A stretch of DNA of 64,000 bases from Roridomyces roridus (GCA_029378245.1 JARKIF010000001.1:3844001-3908000), one strand, 5' to 3'; positions 1 to 10,979 are shown, counted from the stretch's first letter. Notes: a model not told the origin generated them from the sequence alone. Numbers and translations are program-made.

Positions 1-642
1 GTGGCGTATGTCTTCATCCGACTAACCGACAGAGTTGAATTGAAATTGGATGTACAGCGCAATATACTCATCAACCGGGATGAGCGAGCATGTCTCAGTG
101 ATTTCGGTTTGGCTGCCTTCGTGGAGGCGGAAACATCCGTCAAGACGTCTTCTCGCAGCGGGTCCAGGCAGTGGATGTCGCCGGAGCTGTTAAATCCCCC
201 ACCAGGAGGTCATTTCAAACGCACTATTGCGTCTGACGTATGGGCGTTTGCGTGTGTCTGCTGTGAGGTGAGCGTCTTAGTCTTTCCTGATCCCGGTAAA
301 TGCTCACAAAGTCTTCTTTGGAAGATCTGGACCGAAGGCACCGTACCGTACAGCCACCTGGGCAAAGGCGATCCAGGCCTCCACTTCGCACTCGGCAACG
401 CCATGCAAAATCCTTACAAAGACAAACCTCAGGATAAAGCGGGAAACGAAATGCCTGAACAGTTGTGGGAGTTCTGCCAATGGTGCTGGAGCTTCGAGCC
501 GTCGCAACGCCCCGCTGTTCAGATGATTGTCGACGTTCTCTCGGGGATGCTTCCACGCGAAATGGATGTTAATATCGGGTCTGCACCCACCGGCGTGGAA
601 GTGCCCAATGGCTCCCCCGCAGATGCGAATGTGATTACCTGA
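1..642 (+). CDS. Protein kinase, TKL-like, C-terminal part (5' end outside window)
   Basis: The reading frame is open from the window edge and shows the second half of a kinase domain: the end of the catalytic loop (NILIN), the DFG motif as SDFGLA, an activation segment ending WMSPELL (the APE-motif position), DVWAF, and the late-lobe WCWSFEPSQRP. This pattern is typical of the tyrosine-kinase-like kinases expanded in Agaricomycetes. A 57-base in-frame intron is likely at 268-324 (GTGAGC...AAG), because removing it restores CCE-IWTEGTVPYSHL, the expected helix F region. The stop is at 640-642. The N-lobe and any regulatory domain lie upstream. Substrate unknown. The frame being open through the intron makes an unspliced model possible but less likely. 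Confidence 0.75.
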   Translation: MAYVFIRLTDRVELKLDVQRNILINRDERACLSDFGLAAFVEAETSVKTSSRSGSRQWMSPELLNPPPGGHFKRTIASDVWAFACVCCEVSVLVFPDPGKCSQSLLWKIWTEGTVPYSHLGKGDPGLHFALGNAMQNPYKDKPQDKAGNEMPEQLWEFCQWCWSFEPSQRPAVQMIVDVLSGMLPREMDVNIGSAPTGVEVPNGSPADANVIT

Positions 643-1087
643 CTGTGTCGAGATTTCTTCCGCGCAGGCTCCGTCCCTGGACTTCCATCCAATCTCGTCA
701 TTCCACCATCCTCGACATTCTCGAATCAGTGTCCATTTGTGCGACACCACTCTCGTTTCAGCAGTGCAACATCGAGACTCTGTATTTATCGGTTCATGTT
801 CGACACGTGTCTTCTCTCTCGAACTATAGTCCCACTTGTTTCCGTCGTTATTCTGATCACAGACTTATGATACGTACGCGAAGCAACCAACGATGGCGCG
901 AGTCTTTGGCAGAGGACACATCCTCCGCAGACATCTTAGCAATATCTCAGAGAGCTTGTTGCAGCGATTCAGGCTCTCTTGCAGAGCTAGTTTCCGTGCA
1001 TGCGTCGACGGAAGAATCATATTAGTATGTATGTACGTTTCCCATGGTGGAGGCCAACGGTGATAACTTGATGACCACGCCCGGAGA
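643..1087. other. Intergenic stretch, no gene seen
   Basis: About 445 bases between the kinase stop and the FL0 fragment. No open frame here resembles any family in the window, and no tRNA-like or repeat structure was recognised. It presumably holds the kinase 3' UTR. Confidence 0.5.
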
Positions 1088-1801
1088 GTGAACCGAAACT
1101 TCCCTGCCCAACCTCCGATACTATTGGGAACAACCCACTTTCTTCCGGCACTCTCAACACGCCGACCGTTGAAGGGAGCGCGGCTCAACTGGTATCGTGT
1201 GGTGAATATTGGGCATGTCTTCGACATTCTCAATTCAAGGGCTCATCCCTCGTTTCTCCTCTCCAGCGACCATATGTTTGCCAAGAGGGACGACCTCGTA
1301 GATCTTTTCGTGTCCTTGTCGACCAAGATGCCCCAAGTGCACATCACGAGCCTTCAAATACGCTTAATCCAACCCAGCCTAGGAATGAACTCGGAGAGAT
1401 TTCTGGCAAGTTATTCTGCCCTAATACTGAAGTTTGGTTCACAAAAAGCAGACGGCTATCGCATTGTTTACAGAGTACCTGCCTATGCTCTTCAATCTGA
1501 TGTACGTCGCCCTCAGTCCAGGAGACGACCAAGATGGGTTGAACATGTATGATACCGAAAATTGAAATCGACAATCAGATTTCCACGGTATGCACTTGGG
1601 GCGATTTGTGTCCGACTTTGAAAGCCTGCTCCATCAGCATCAGTGAGTTCACCGCGGAACAGCCTGGCCACACTCACCTGGATTTTAGTGTATCGAGCCT
1701 GGAGGAAAAAAGAAGTGGATTCGGACTGGGACTGGGACGAATATCCAATCCTAGAATTCCATGTGGAAGCTGGACTTTCCGCTTTCGACTGCGTATCGTA
1801 G
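1088..1801 (+). pseudogene. FL0: 5'-truncated F-box/LRR-like gene fragment
   Basis: Only the C-terminal part of the FL family remains. Residues around LPALSTRRPLKGARLNW match LPILSSRSLTGARLPW of FL2. Then come LSTKMPQVHITSLQIR, the WGDLCPTLKACSI block, and a last exon ending EFHVEAGLSAFD with a stop at 1799-1801, as in FL2-FL5. The F-box and first LRR-like part are absent upstream, so this is a relic of at least three exons. It converges on K1, as FL1 neighbours K2. No function expected. Confidence 0.6.
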
Positions 1802-1945
1802 CTTTGTGTACAGAGAATATGTATGCAGAATGAATTGCATTGTGGTCAGTAACTACTACATCCCGAGCCGCGTTGTATTTTCCGCTGAATTATATGATGT
1901 TTTTGGTAAATATTTTCCGATAGACAAAGGCCGTCATCGGCCCCG

Positions 1946-3181
1946 CTATTTGCGCCAGAAACGCAGACCACGGACGAGGCGCTTGACCTTGCCGGGTTTG
2001 TGCTTCGATTCGACCACCTCAGGCTGCAGAAGCAGAGGCGTAAGGGCTGGAAGTGGGCTGGGAGTGGGATGATCCAGGCGCTCCTGATCAGGAACACTGT
2101 CCGAGTCGCTGGCGTCCACGACCGGATTGAATACAGCCTGGACGTATGGCGCGCCACGGACGGAACAGTGCGCTGCACGGTGGACCTGAACGGGTGCCTG
2201 AACGAGGTCCGCATCGTCGATGAAGAGCTCGTCCATCTTCTGCACCTCGCTAGCAAAGTCCTCTATCGACAAGCGCTCGCGGGAGTCGAGGCGCAGCGAG
2301 CGCGTGAGGAGGTCTACCAAAGGCCGCGAGATGGGGAGAGAGTCGCGGAGATAGCTCTCCGGACTGGCGAGATACTGCTTGAAAGACGTGCGGCGGAAAA
2401 GGTCCGTCGACTTCCAGGGCCAATGCCTGGTGACGAGATTGATCAGCGTGATGCTCAGAGCCCAAGCGTCGCAGTCCTCGGGGTAGTACGCCGACTGGAA
2501 GGACTCTGAAGAGATGTGAGCGGTGAGCGGGAAAGAAACAGCGGGAGGCGAACCGGGCGGCATATACGCCTTGGTCCCCGTCAGGGTTTCCGACACGACG
2601 GACGTCGTAGCCAATCCAAAGTCGGTCAGACGGGGGTTGCGACCCACAATGTCGACCAAGATGTTGTCGGGCTTGATGTCGCGGTGATACACACCCTGAC
2701 GGTGACAAAAGAGAACAGCGTCGACGATGCCCGCGAAGGTGCTCTTGATGAGCGGTGTGTCCTTGTGGTAGACGTAGTCGTCAATGGCATGATACATGTC
2801 ACCTGCGCCATGGAAGTCCATGACGAAGTATTCGTGCTCGTCATCCACGAAGCTCCGGTGGAAGGTGACGATATTGGGGTGGATAGAGACCCGGCGGTGA
2901 AGGCAGCGCTCGAGCTCGTTCAGCTTGGCGTCCCGTCTGTCAAGGTTCGGCCTCGAGAGGCACTTGACGGCGAACACTCGGGATGACGAGCTCGAGCTGG
3001 ACGGGGTGGATGAAGCGGATGAGGAGGAGGCCCATGACGAGGGGCGTGGGCGAGTAGACTCTGTGTCGCAGGCTTGGTACAAGTTGCCGAATGAGCCTGC
3101 GCCCACGAGTTTCTCGAGCTGAAGGCTGCCGTCGTCGACGATGCGGCCGGTAAGATTGGGAAGACGGTTGGGTGAAGGCAT
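1946..3181 (-). CDS. K1: Ser/Thr protein kinase with Ser-rich insert and basic tail
   Basis: A predicted 395-residue kinase after removal of one 48-base in-frame intron (2506-2553). The ATG at 3181 is chosen because it aligns with the start of K3. Visible motifs are the glycine loop GAGSFGNLY, VAIK lysine in FAVKCL, HRDIKPDN catalytic loop, DFGLAT, and an APE-position MPPE formed across the intron. Unusually, about 30 mostly Ser/Pro/Ala residues sit between the glycine loop and the catalytic lysine. The protein ends in a basic stretch GKVKRLVRGLRFWRK shared with K2. It is transcribed away from the FB1 relic across a shared promoter. Overall it resembles small fungal Ser/Thr kinases of the Ran1/Ksp1 type; the substrate is unknown. 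Confidence 0.85.
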   Translation of the reverse strand: MPSPNRLPNLTGRIVDDGSLQLEKLVGAGSFGNLYQACDTESTRPRPSSWASSSSASSTPSSSSSSSRVFAVKCLSRPNLDRRDAKLNELERCLHRRVSIHPNIVTFHRSFVDDEHEYFVMDFHGAGDMYHAIDDYVYHKDTPLIKSTFAGIVDAVLFCHRQGVYHRDIKPDNILVDIVGRNPRLTDFGLATTSVVSETLTGTKAYMPPGSPPAVSFPLTAHISSESFQSAYYPEDCDAWALSITLINLVTRHWPWKSTDLFRRTSFKQYLASPESYLRDSLPISRPLVDLLTRSLRLDSRERLSIEDFASEVQKMDELFIDDADLVQAPVQVHRAAHCSVRGAPYVQAVFNPVVDASDSDSVPDQERLDHPTPSPLPALTPLLLQPEVVESKHKPGKVKRLVRGLRFWRK

Positions 3182-3465
3182 AGCGAAAAAGTCAAATGTT
3201 CGAGTGGAGAAGGCAGTAAGAGGTTGTAGTAGTGGAAAGAGAAGCGTTGGGTCAGGAGAGTTTGCCCCCGAAAATTTAAGGAGCGGAAGAAAGTGAGACA
3301 TCGATCGATTGCTCCCGCGGGACGGGGCTAGATTCGCCCGGGCGCATGGTCTACTCCTATGCAGCACAGAGGGAGGTGCTCATCGTAGGTCGCAGCAAGG
3401 ATGAGGAAGAAAAAGACAAAGGCAGTCGCCATCATGTGATCCGAGTCTTTTTGTCCCGAATCGTC
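3182..3465. promoter_or_regulatory. Shared divergent promoter, K1/FB1
   Basis: The 284 bases between the K1 and FB1 start codons are closely conserved in the K2/FB2 and K3/FB3 gaps. The conserved core includes a TTTAAGGAGCGG block, AAGTGAGACAT, GATCGATTGCT, and CAGCACAGAGGGAGGTGCTC near the F-box side. Shared conservation across three copies suggests that it drives both genes. Confidence 0.6.
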
Positions 3466-4718
3466 ATGCTTCCCGACGAAATCATCTCTGAAATCCTGTC
3501 TCCTGCCCTAAAAGTCTTCGATGATATCTGATGCCTCTGAAATTTCACCATTTGCCGATATCACCCTAGCCACGTCGGCGCATCTGCTGGTCTGCAAAGA
3601 CTGGCTTCGTGTTGCCACTCCTTTGTTATACAGCGTCTTCGTTCTACGATCCAAAGCTCAAGCGACCGCTCTCGCGTTGTCTTGAAAGACAACCGAGAGT
3701 TTGGCCGCTTCATCAAGAAGTTGAGGGTCGAGGGTGGGTACGGATCGCCGATGCACCCGATTCCCAGGTCTGCGACCAATATCACGGACCTGTTCCTCTC
3801 CTTGACGATTTGGTCGTCCGAAAACACAGGCGGGCTCTGCAAGGGTATTCTCCCCGTCGTATTCAGCGTGCTCTTGCTCACACTTGCTTAGCAAATATTC
3901 CGTTACCCCTACCCTTCTTTTACTACACACGGCAACCCAGCCTATATGCAGAGAGCGATGGAGCTCAGTCAAGCGCTGGTGGGCTCCTGCTTGCACACAA
4001 TCGTATTGCCCTCGACTTTCTCGTCGATTCCTCGATTCATACCCCCTCTCTACGACATTGCTTCCCTTGAGGTGTTGCAATTTCAGCACGTATATGATCT
4101 CGGTCGTTTCATCTCCCTTCTCGACAGCAATCCACGGCTTAAGCAACTGGCCAAGTAAACTATCAAGTAGTAAGTTCTTAGAACATATCACGATGGATTA
4201 TGCGACTGACTTTCCGGCCTTGAATCTCTGCCCAAACGTAGGTGACATTGAACTCAAAGAAATGCGTTGCTTGTCAGAGGTCGATGCTATGGAATCGATC
4301 TCACGATCCTCTAGGTGTGGGATTTCTCCGAACTGGCACCCAGAAATCCGTACAAGTCTCTCACCAAGATTATCGCCTGGTGGATGCCATCGTGGGGTTT
4401 TCCCTTCAAGGCTCGTTTTCTTCTACTCCCGGTTAACACAGGAAATTGGAGGAGGGAACATTCAATCCTGAGATGTTTCCAGCGCTGCAAGAAATAAATA
4501 CATTCCAAATTCTTCAATTGGCCCGACTACCGAGTGCTTTTCTCTTCTTTTCGTTTTCTCCTCCGGCAACTTATCATACTTTAGACGCGACATCCTGAAG
4601 AGCAAGTTCGTACCGTTTGCTCAGTATTCATTGGGAGAAAAGTATCAAATTGACTGGCCGCGATGGGAAGGTGTGGGTTCCGCGGCTTAAACTCAAGATT
4701 GGGAAGGGTCGAAAGTAG
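3466..4718 (+). pseudogene. FB1: decayed double F-box gene
   Basis: The start MLPDEIISEILSPALKV matches FB2 and FB3, but the frame is lost within about 20 codons by a small deletion. Recognisable pieces follow in several frames: LVCKDWLRVATPLLY, the FGRFIKKLRVEGGYG block at about 3702-3740, and SIPRFIPPLYDIASLEVLQFQ near 4030. The whole second F-box module is missing: the sequence jumps from the LKQLAK region (about 4140) to DYATDFPALNLCPN (about 4195). The remnant ends at a stop at 4716-4718 corresponding to the FB2 end. Its kinase partner K1 is intact. Confidence 0.75.
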
Positions 4719-5265
4719 TTAATCGAGGGAGATTTTCACAAGATCCATGGCTGAACAAATGACACTGAAGTCGCCCTCCTTGATTCTGTTTCAACTTTCC
4801 TTATGCTCGTCTCCGGATTGACTGTACATGGATCCAGTGCATCCTCCTCGTCGCCGTGTTGCTCATCCTTCCATTTTTCCGCCCTAAGGCCATTCTCGCC
4901 GTCGTAGCCAGCTGACAGAATAGAGGATTCTTCTCCTTTCCTTCATGGAACCGCCAGACTGAACGGAAGGACTGGGCGCTGCAGGGGCGCTATACTTCTT
5001 CTCGGTATACCCCACACAGCGTGCTCCAGCCCCACCGGCTCAGTCAACGTACCTACGGGCAAAGCGTCATCACGTCCCCAGCGTTCAGCCCACGCGTATG
5101 GCCGACGCCATGGCATCGTACCTTAAAATTTTCATGCCGATTGAGTGCGGCTCTTGCTTCGAATTCTCGCGGCATTTATTTTAACGGGCTCCCGTTTGCC
5201 GGTCGCTATCGCTGAACAATTTCAGGAAATTGTATGTAAGAAGCCGGAAAACTTGCAAGTGCTAC
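4719..5265. other. Intergenic stretch, no gene seen
   Basis: About 550 bases between FB1 and FL1 with only short unsupported open frames. No repeat or RNA recognised. Confidence 0.4.
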
Positions 5266-6584
5266 TCAAGTATCTGCATCATCGAATATAGAAAGTCCGG
5301 CCTGTACGTCGAAATCTTGCATGGTACACTGCTGCCACTGCTCTCCCACTTTGATCCACGCGCAGGTGTCTGGGGACTCAGGGCTACCTATAAATATTAA
5401 AGCAGCCTTTGAGAGTCGGCAAAGCGGCTGCCCAATCTCGCACAGCGGCTTCAACGGCCTCGATGTCGACGAAGAATTCACCGAGGTACCCGGCATCGAA
5501 ACGTGTTAATGAAAAATATGCAAGATGGGTGAACCGTCGCAAGTGCGTGATGATGTGGTTGAATATTTCCTATTGCATAGAAGCATGAGACCGGAGCTTG
5601 CATAGTGTGGAGCTGACTTACCGTGCTAAGCCGGCCTGTTTCGAAGGTTCGCAGTTCAAGGCTGTGAATGTAGGACGGCATTTCGGTAGAAACAGTCGAC
5701 AATATGGCCGGAATCGTAACCTCGAGTGTCCGGTTCCCCGCCCCCGGGTCAATGGACAGGACAAACGGGAGACCGGGATTGGTGAGCGCTTTGAGGGCCT
5801 GCACGTCGCTCGTTGAAAGTTCGGTCACGGGGCAAAGTCGAGCAGCCCGGAGACTTTGAGTAGCGAGGCTACGAACAAGTGGCGTTGGCCCCACGGATTC
5901 GCGTAGATTTGGGAGAAAATTCTGTACGGGTTCGACGGTGCGCCATGAGTTGACCACAAGATGAAGACGAGTAATGGATGGGTGTTGCGCAAAGAATCGA
6001 GAAAGGTTTCGTGCGCTGGGGCTGCTGAATCCGTCCCTCGCTGGGAGAAGGAACGACGAGAGTTGCGGAAAGATGAGGCGATTCAGAGAATTAATCGTCG
6101 TCGGTTCGCACCAATCTTTGAGGGAAATATAATGGAGGCTTTGCATCAGTTCCATCGATTCAAAGATCAAGTCATAGTTGACTTCATTTTTTCTTTGAGT
6201 GAAACGAAACGAAGCTCTACAGATAGACATGAGAGGTCCCGCCCTCGGTGGAAACAATCGGACGTACTGAGTAATGGTCAGAGACCGGATTGTGTCCGCC
6301 CTCTCAGGATTCTTGATCAAAGCTCGGGCAAAATGGTTGTGTGACTCGTTGTCCCTCCTAAAATCGAGGACAACGGCATGATTGAGGATGGGCAAAACGA
6401 GTGCATAGAACAATTTGGAAACGCGACAAAGCGCCGCCTGGTCTGACTTTGAGGAATATTTGATGATTTCGGTGAGGACCTCGTTGGGGAGCCACAAGGC
6501 AATGCACATGCGAGCTTTGAGTCTGTGGGCGCGTCGCGTGAGGACCATGGTGGTCAAAAGCAAAGTGAGTGACGCGTCAGCCAT
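5266..6584 (-). CDS. FL1: F-box protein with LRR-like C-terminal region, probably 3'-altered
   Basis: The F-box near the N-terminus reads LPNEVLTEIIKYSSKSDQAAL followed by CRVSKLFY and LPILNHAVV, matching the FL paralogs; F-box proteins usually act as SCF substrate receptors. A 51-base in-frame intron at 6217-6267 fits the family. A later intron (donor after ST, acceptor before EIFNHIITHLRRF) joins the LRR-like exon ending WAAALPTLKGC. The intron that precedes the last exon in other copies is reduced to about 19 bases, too short to splice. Translation would therefore stop at 5384-5386, leaving the conserved last exon (DFDVQAGLSIFDD, stop 5266-5268) out of frame. Start could be 6584 or the next in-frame ATG. 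Confidence 0.6.
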
Positions 6585-6836
6585 CGTTTGATCGCCGTCT
6601 CCTTTGCCATTTGGCCGTCAGACTCTCTCAGCTCCTCTTCGAAATCTTGAACCATTTTCCGCATTCTAATGCATCTCATAGCTTGTCGCACAGGAAAGTA
6701 GTGTAGGGAATAAATCGCATTGTGGTCAGTAACTACTACATCCCGAGCCGCCTTGTTATTTTATTCATTCCTTCCTTCCTTCCGCCTAATTATATGATGT
6801 TTTTGGTAATGATTTTGCAATAGACCATCGGCCCCG

Positions 6837-8126
6837 CTACTTGCGCCAGAAACGCAGGTGGCGCAGGAAGCGCTTGACCTTGCCAGGCTTGTGATGGGAC
6901 TTGCTCGCCTCGGGCTGCAGGCGTCGAGGAGAGGGAGGCGAGGGGTCTCCGGGCATGCTGCGGGCAGTCGCAGAAGCACGCGGAGGAGGGGCAGGAGTGA
7001 GGCCTGGAGGACACTCATGATCCGTCCCATGGGCAGCGCCGGCAGGAGCAGGCGCTTCGAGTCCAGGCTGTACATGCTTTACGCCGCTGGGACGTTTCGC
7101 AGCCCGACGGACGGCAGGTGATGCCGTGGCCAGGTCGTCGTGGCTGATAAAGAGATCCTCGGTGAGCTGCACCGCCTCGGCGAATTTCTCCAACGAGATG
7201 CGCGACCCGGGGTCGGGGCGCAGCGAGCGCATGAGGAGGGAGGCAAAGGGGCGCGAGATGGGGAGAGTGTCTCGCAGGAACTTTTCGGGATCAGGGAGGT
7301 AACGCTTCTTAAACGACCCCTTGCGTTCTGGGCTCGCAGAAGTCCAGGCCCAGCGCTCGGTGACGAGGTTCATGAGCAGGATGCTGAGAGCCCAGGCGTC
7401 GCTCTGGGCAGGCGAGTATTCCGATTGGAAAGACTCTGAAAAGGCGTCAGTGAAGAGTGGGGAAGAAGTGGCGGGATACGCACCTGGAGTCATATACGGC
7501 GGGGTGCCACTCACCGACTCTGACACGCAGGACGTCGTGGCCAATCCAAAGTCGGTGAGACAGGGGTTGCCACCGGAGGCATCGACCAAGATGTTTTCGG
7601 GCTTGATATCTCGATGATACACGCCTTGGCGGTGGCAAAACCGAATGGCGTCGACAACGCCCGCAAACGTTCGCTTGATAAGCGGCGTGTTTCGGTAGTA
7701 GACATGGTCGGTTATCGCGCGGAACATGTCGCTTCCGTCGTGGAAATCCATGACAAAGTACTCGTGCTCCTTGTCCACAAAGTGTCGGTGGAAAGTGACG
7801 ATGTTGGGATGGCTGGACACCTGTGAGTGCAAGCAGCGCTCGCGCTCTATCAAATTGGCCTCCGGGCTGTCAAGAACGTGTTTCTCGAGGCACTTGACTG
7901 CGTAGACCTTGGAGGAGGTGCTAGACGCGGAGGAGGGGGTGGAAGAATGAGAGGACGGGGTGGACGAAGAGGAGGAGGAGGAGGCCCATGAGGAGGGGCG
8001 AGAGCGAGTGGAGTCGGTGTCGCAGGCTCGGTACAGGTTGCCGAATGCACCGGCGCCTACCAGCTTCTCGAGGTGAAGGCTGCCGTCGTTGACAAGGCGG
8101 CCGGTGAGATCGCGGAGAGAATTCAT
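6837..8126 (-). CDS. K2: Ser/Thr protein kinase with Ser-rich insert and basic tail
   Basis: Predicted 413 residues after removing a 48-base intron at 7436-7483, placed like those in K1 and K3. Motifs: GAGAFGNLY, YAVKCL, HRDIKPEN, DFGLAT, and MTPE at the APE position. The Ser/Thr/Pro insert before the catalytic lysine is longer than in K1 (about 40 residues). The region after the kinase core is Pro/Ala-rich and ends GKVKRFLRHLRFWRK. The start at 8126 gives MNSLRDLTGRLVNDGS, aligned with the other copies. Its divergent partner FB2 is also intact, making this the only complete pair of the three. Confidence 0.87.
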   Translation of the reverse strand: MNSLRDLTGRLVNDGSLHLEKLVGAGAFGNLYRACDTDSTRSRPSSWASSSSSSSTPSSHSSTPSSASSTSSKVYAVKCLEKHVLDSPEANLIERERCLHSQVSSHPNIVTFHRHFVDKEHEYFVMDFHDGSDMFRAITDHVYYRNTPLIKRTFAGVVDAIRFCHRQGVYHRDIKPENILVDASGGNPCLTDFGLATTSCVSESVSGTPPYMTPGAYPATSSPLFTDAFSESFQSEYSPAQSDAWALSILLMNLVTERWAWTSASPERKGSFKKRYLPDPEKFLRDTLPISRPFASLLMRSLRPDPGSRISLEKFAEAVQLTEDLFISHDDLATASPAVRRAAKRPSGVKHVQPGLEAPAPAGAAHGTDHECPPGLTPAPPPRASATARSMPGDPSPPSPRRLQPEASKSHHKPGKVKRFLRHLRFWRK

Positions 8127-8418
8127 AACGAAGTTAAAAGTGTCGAGTATTGAAGGCTTTAAGAGGTGGTAGTTGTGGAAGGAGAAGCGTTTGGGTCAGG
8201 AGAGCTGCCCCCCGCGAAATTCAAGGAGCGGAGGAAAGTGAGACATTGTTCGATCGATTGCTTCCACGGAACGGGCCAGATTCATCTGGATGCATGGCCT
8301 ACTCCTCTGCAGCACAGAGGGAGGTGCTCATCGTAGGTCGCAGCGAGGATGGTGGTGGAAGAAAAGGTGTTTTTACCGTCAATGTTGCCATCACCAGCGC
8401 TTGTCCCGAACCGTCACC
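8127..8418. promoter_or_regulatory. Shared divergent promoter, K2/FB2
   Basis: The 292-base gap between start codons contains the same blocks as the K1/FB1 and K3/FB3 gaps, including AAGTGAGACATTG, CGATCGATTGCTTCC and CAGCACAGAGGGAGGTGCTC. Confidence 0.6.
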
Positions 8419-10766
8419 ATGCTCCCCGACGAAATCGTCTCCGAGATTCTTTCTCCTGCCCTCAAAGTACCAGATGACCTCTTCTCCGATACCTCTGAAA
8501 CCTCACCATTTGCGAACTTTACCCCATCCACCTCCGCGTATCTGCTGGTCTGCAAAGACTGGCTTCGCGTGGCCACTCCCCTTCTCTACAGCGTCGTCGT
8601 TCTACGATCCAAAGCTCAGGCGACGGCTCTTGCCGCCGTTCTCAAGGATAATCCAGAGTTTGGTCGCTTCATCAAGAAGCTGAGGGTCGAGGGAGGATAT
8701 GGGCCGTCGATGCACGCGATTCTCAAGTCCGCACCCAACATCACGGACCTCTTCCTCTCTTTGACGATTTGGTCGTCCGACAACACAAGCGGGCTATGCA
8801 AGGGCCTCCCTCTCATTAATCCTCATCGCTTCATTACGGTTGATCCGTGGAACTCCCACCCCATGAAAAATAAACAAGCGGACGCTCTGAGAAAGTCCGT
8901 TCTAGAGTGCATTCCTTTGTGGAACAATCTTGTAATTCCATCTTTTACATAAGATATCCTTGCTCAAAATTATTCAGCGAATCTTCTGTTACCCATACCC
9001 GTCCCACATCATCTTCGGCGGCCCAATCTGGGTGCAGAGAGCCATGGAGCTCAGTCAAACCCTGGTCGGATCCCACGTGCAGACAATCATCTTCTCCTCC
9101 ACTTTCTCATCGATTCCTCGATTCATACCCCCCCTCTATGGCATTCCTTCGCTTGAGGTGTTGCAATTCCAGCCCTCCCTCGGCGTTGACAGTCGTTTCG
9201 TTTCCGTTATCAACGGCGATCCACGACTTAAACGACTGGCGAAGTACGAAATGAAGGAGTAAGTCTGTTTCCGAATTCGGTCAGCCGTCCTGATCATGTG
9301 TTTTTAGCAGCCACCAAGAACCTGTCTTGAACGAGCCTATCATCGCGCCCTCGCTGAACCCGCATTTCAGGCCAATGGACTCAGCGTCCGAGCAAACTCG
9401 CGAGACCGTGTGGAAACGTGTGCTCTTCTTCGCCATGTATGTGGAACTGTTTGGGTCTCCTCTCCGTCGCCGGCCAAATGCATCTCTGTATCCATCGCGG
9501 CTTCCGATTCTGTGTGTGTCAAAGTATTTCCATGTGCGTAAGAGCCCATCGTACTCACCCTAGGTGGCGACTGACGTTGCTCATTAGCGCCTCGCGCTCC
9601 CGTATCTACACGAATCTGTCAAGATCACGCCGCGCAACGCCGTCAAATTCAGAGAGGCCCTGGATAACCAACCGCTGCTCGGATCCTTCATCCGTCGTCT
9701 TTTTACCGCATCGGAGCCATTCGTCCCAAAGAGTTCAAGTGGCAAACAAGACATACAGGATGCGGTACTGGGTGCCTTTCAGTGCGCACATCATTTGGAG
9801 GTCTTTGTTCCTGTGCCCGGGTGCGCCCGCCAGCATTTCTCGACAGAGGCCTTTGAACTTTTGGCAAAGACTGCGGGTCGCTCTTTGCAAGAACTCACGA
9901 TATCCCTGGACACGTCCATATCAGCATCTATGTTTGAGGCCTTCTCGGCGTTGCGTACTCTGGACATCGGGGGGTGGAACCTCACTGCAGAAAGACTGGA
10001 TTCGCCTTCGCATGCATTGAAGTCGTTACACACCCTGAAAATTGGACTCGACTTTTCCGGATCCCCCGGTGCTATTTTGGCCGTATTCGAGGACATGGGG
10101 TGCGTCATGGCCTGTAGTATCTACCATCCCGCTTCCCGACTCACTCCCTTTGATAGATTAGAATCCCTCCACAGTCTTGGGTTCCCTGAGCATTCCAAAG
10201 CCGCTTCTCCACTCGTTAAAGCTCACGGCGCAAAATTGCTGCATCTTACGATGGAATATGCCAGTGATTTTCCGGCCCTGCGTCTCTGCCCGAACCTGGT
10301 TGATCTCGAACTCACGGGGGTGCGTTGTCTAATTTATTCAAAAAAGGTTCCGACAAGTAATTTCACACTCAGCCTTGGAATTTCACCGACCTCGCTCCCA
10401 GCAATCCGCACAACTCGCTAACCAAGATAGTCGCTTCGAACATGCCCACGTGAGACCCCCATCGTATGCTCCGTTGCCGCTTACCGTGATTACAGAGATA
10501 TGGATGAGGACAAATTCAATCAAGAGATGTTTCCTGCGCTCCGAGAAATCCAAATTAGAAGTCTCCACTGGCCGACCACCGAGTCCGTTTCTTTCTTTTT
10601 CGCAGTCTCCGCCGGCGACTCATCATACCCTAGACGCGACATCGTCAAGAGCAAATTTGTGCCGTTTGCCGAGTACTTGTTGGAGAAGAATGTCAAGTTG
10701 ACGAGCCGGGATGGCAAGGCGTGGGTTCCTCGGCTTAAACTCAAGACTGGTAGGGGACGGAAGTAG
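8419..10766 (+). CDS. FB2: long protein with two F-box modules
   Basis: A consistent eight-exon model gives 663 residues: 8419-8931, 8978-9258, 9308-9533, 9588-10099, 10157-10319, 10373-10449, 10496-10582, 10634-10766; all junctions keep frame. Module 1 starts LPDEIVSEIL and has VCKDWLRVATPLLYSVVVL then NPEFGRFIKKLRV. Module 2, from about residue 280, repeats the pattern: ETVWKRVLFF, LCVSKYFHRLALPYLHESVKI, then QPLLGSFIRRLF. Each is followed by an LRR-like region (LEVLQFQ, LRTLDIGGW, LVDLEL). The C-terminus is KLKTGRGRK. F-box proteins recruit substrates to SCF ubiquitin ligases; the duplicated module is unusual. Divergent partner of K2. Confidence 0.85.
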
Positions 10767-10859
10767 TGAATCGAGGATTGTCAGTTGGATGTATAAACGG
10801 AAGAGTATGCTGAACGTAGATCTCATCCTGTTCCACGAAGCAAGAGATTCAGCTGACTC

Positions 10860-10979
10860 CCAAGTTGCGGTCTCGAGAACTTCCCATTTCGGTGACAAGC
10901 GTATTGAGTTTGTACTTGTGTGTACGCTTCACTGTCATCTTTCTCTTCCTCCACACCCAACTCCGACTTAGCTGGTCGA
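10860..10979 (+). promoter_or_regulatory. FL-family 5' flanking block
   Basis: The block around GTATTGAGTTTGTACTTGTG immediately upstream of FL2 is repeated before FL3 (about 12617-12660) and, reverse-complemented, before FL5 (about 43255-43310), with an orphan copy at about 41655-41740. Conservation outside the coding part suggests a shared promoter or 5' UTR. Confidence 0.5.
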
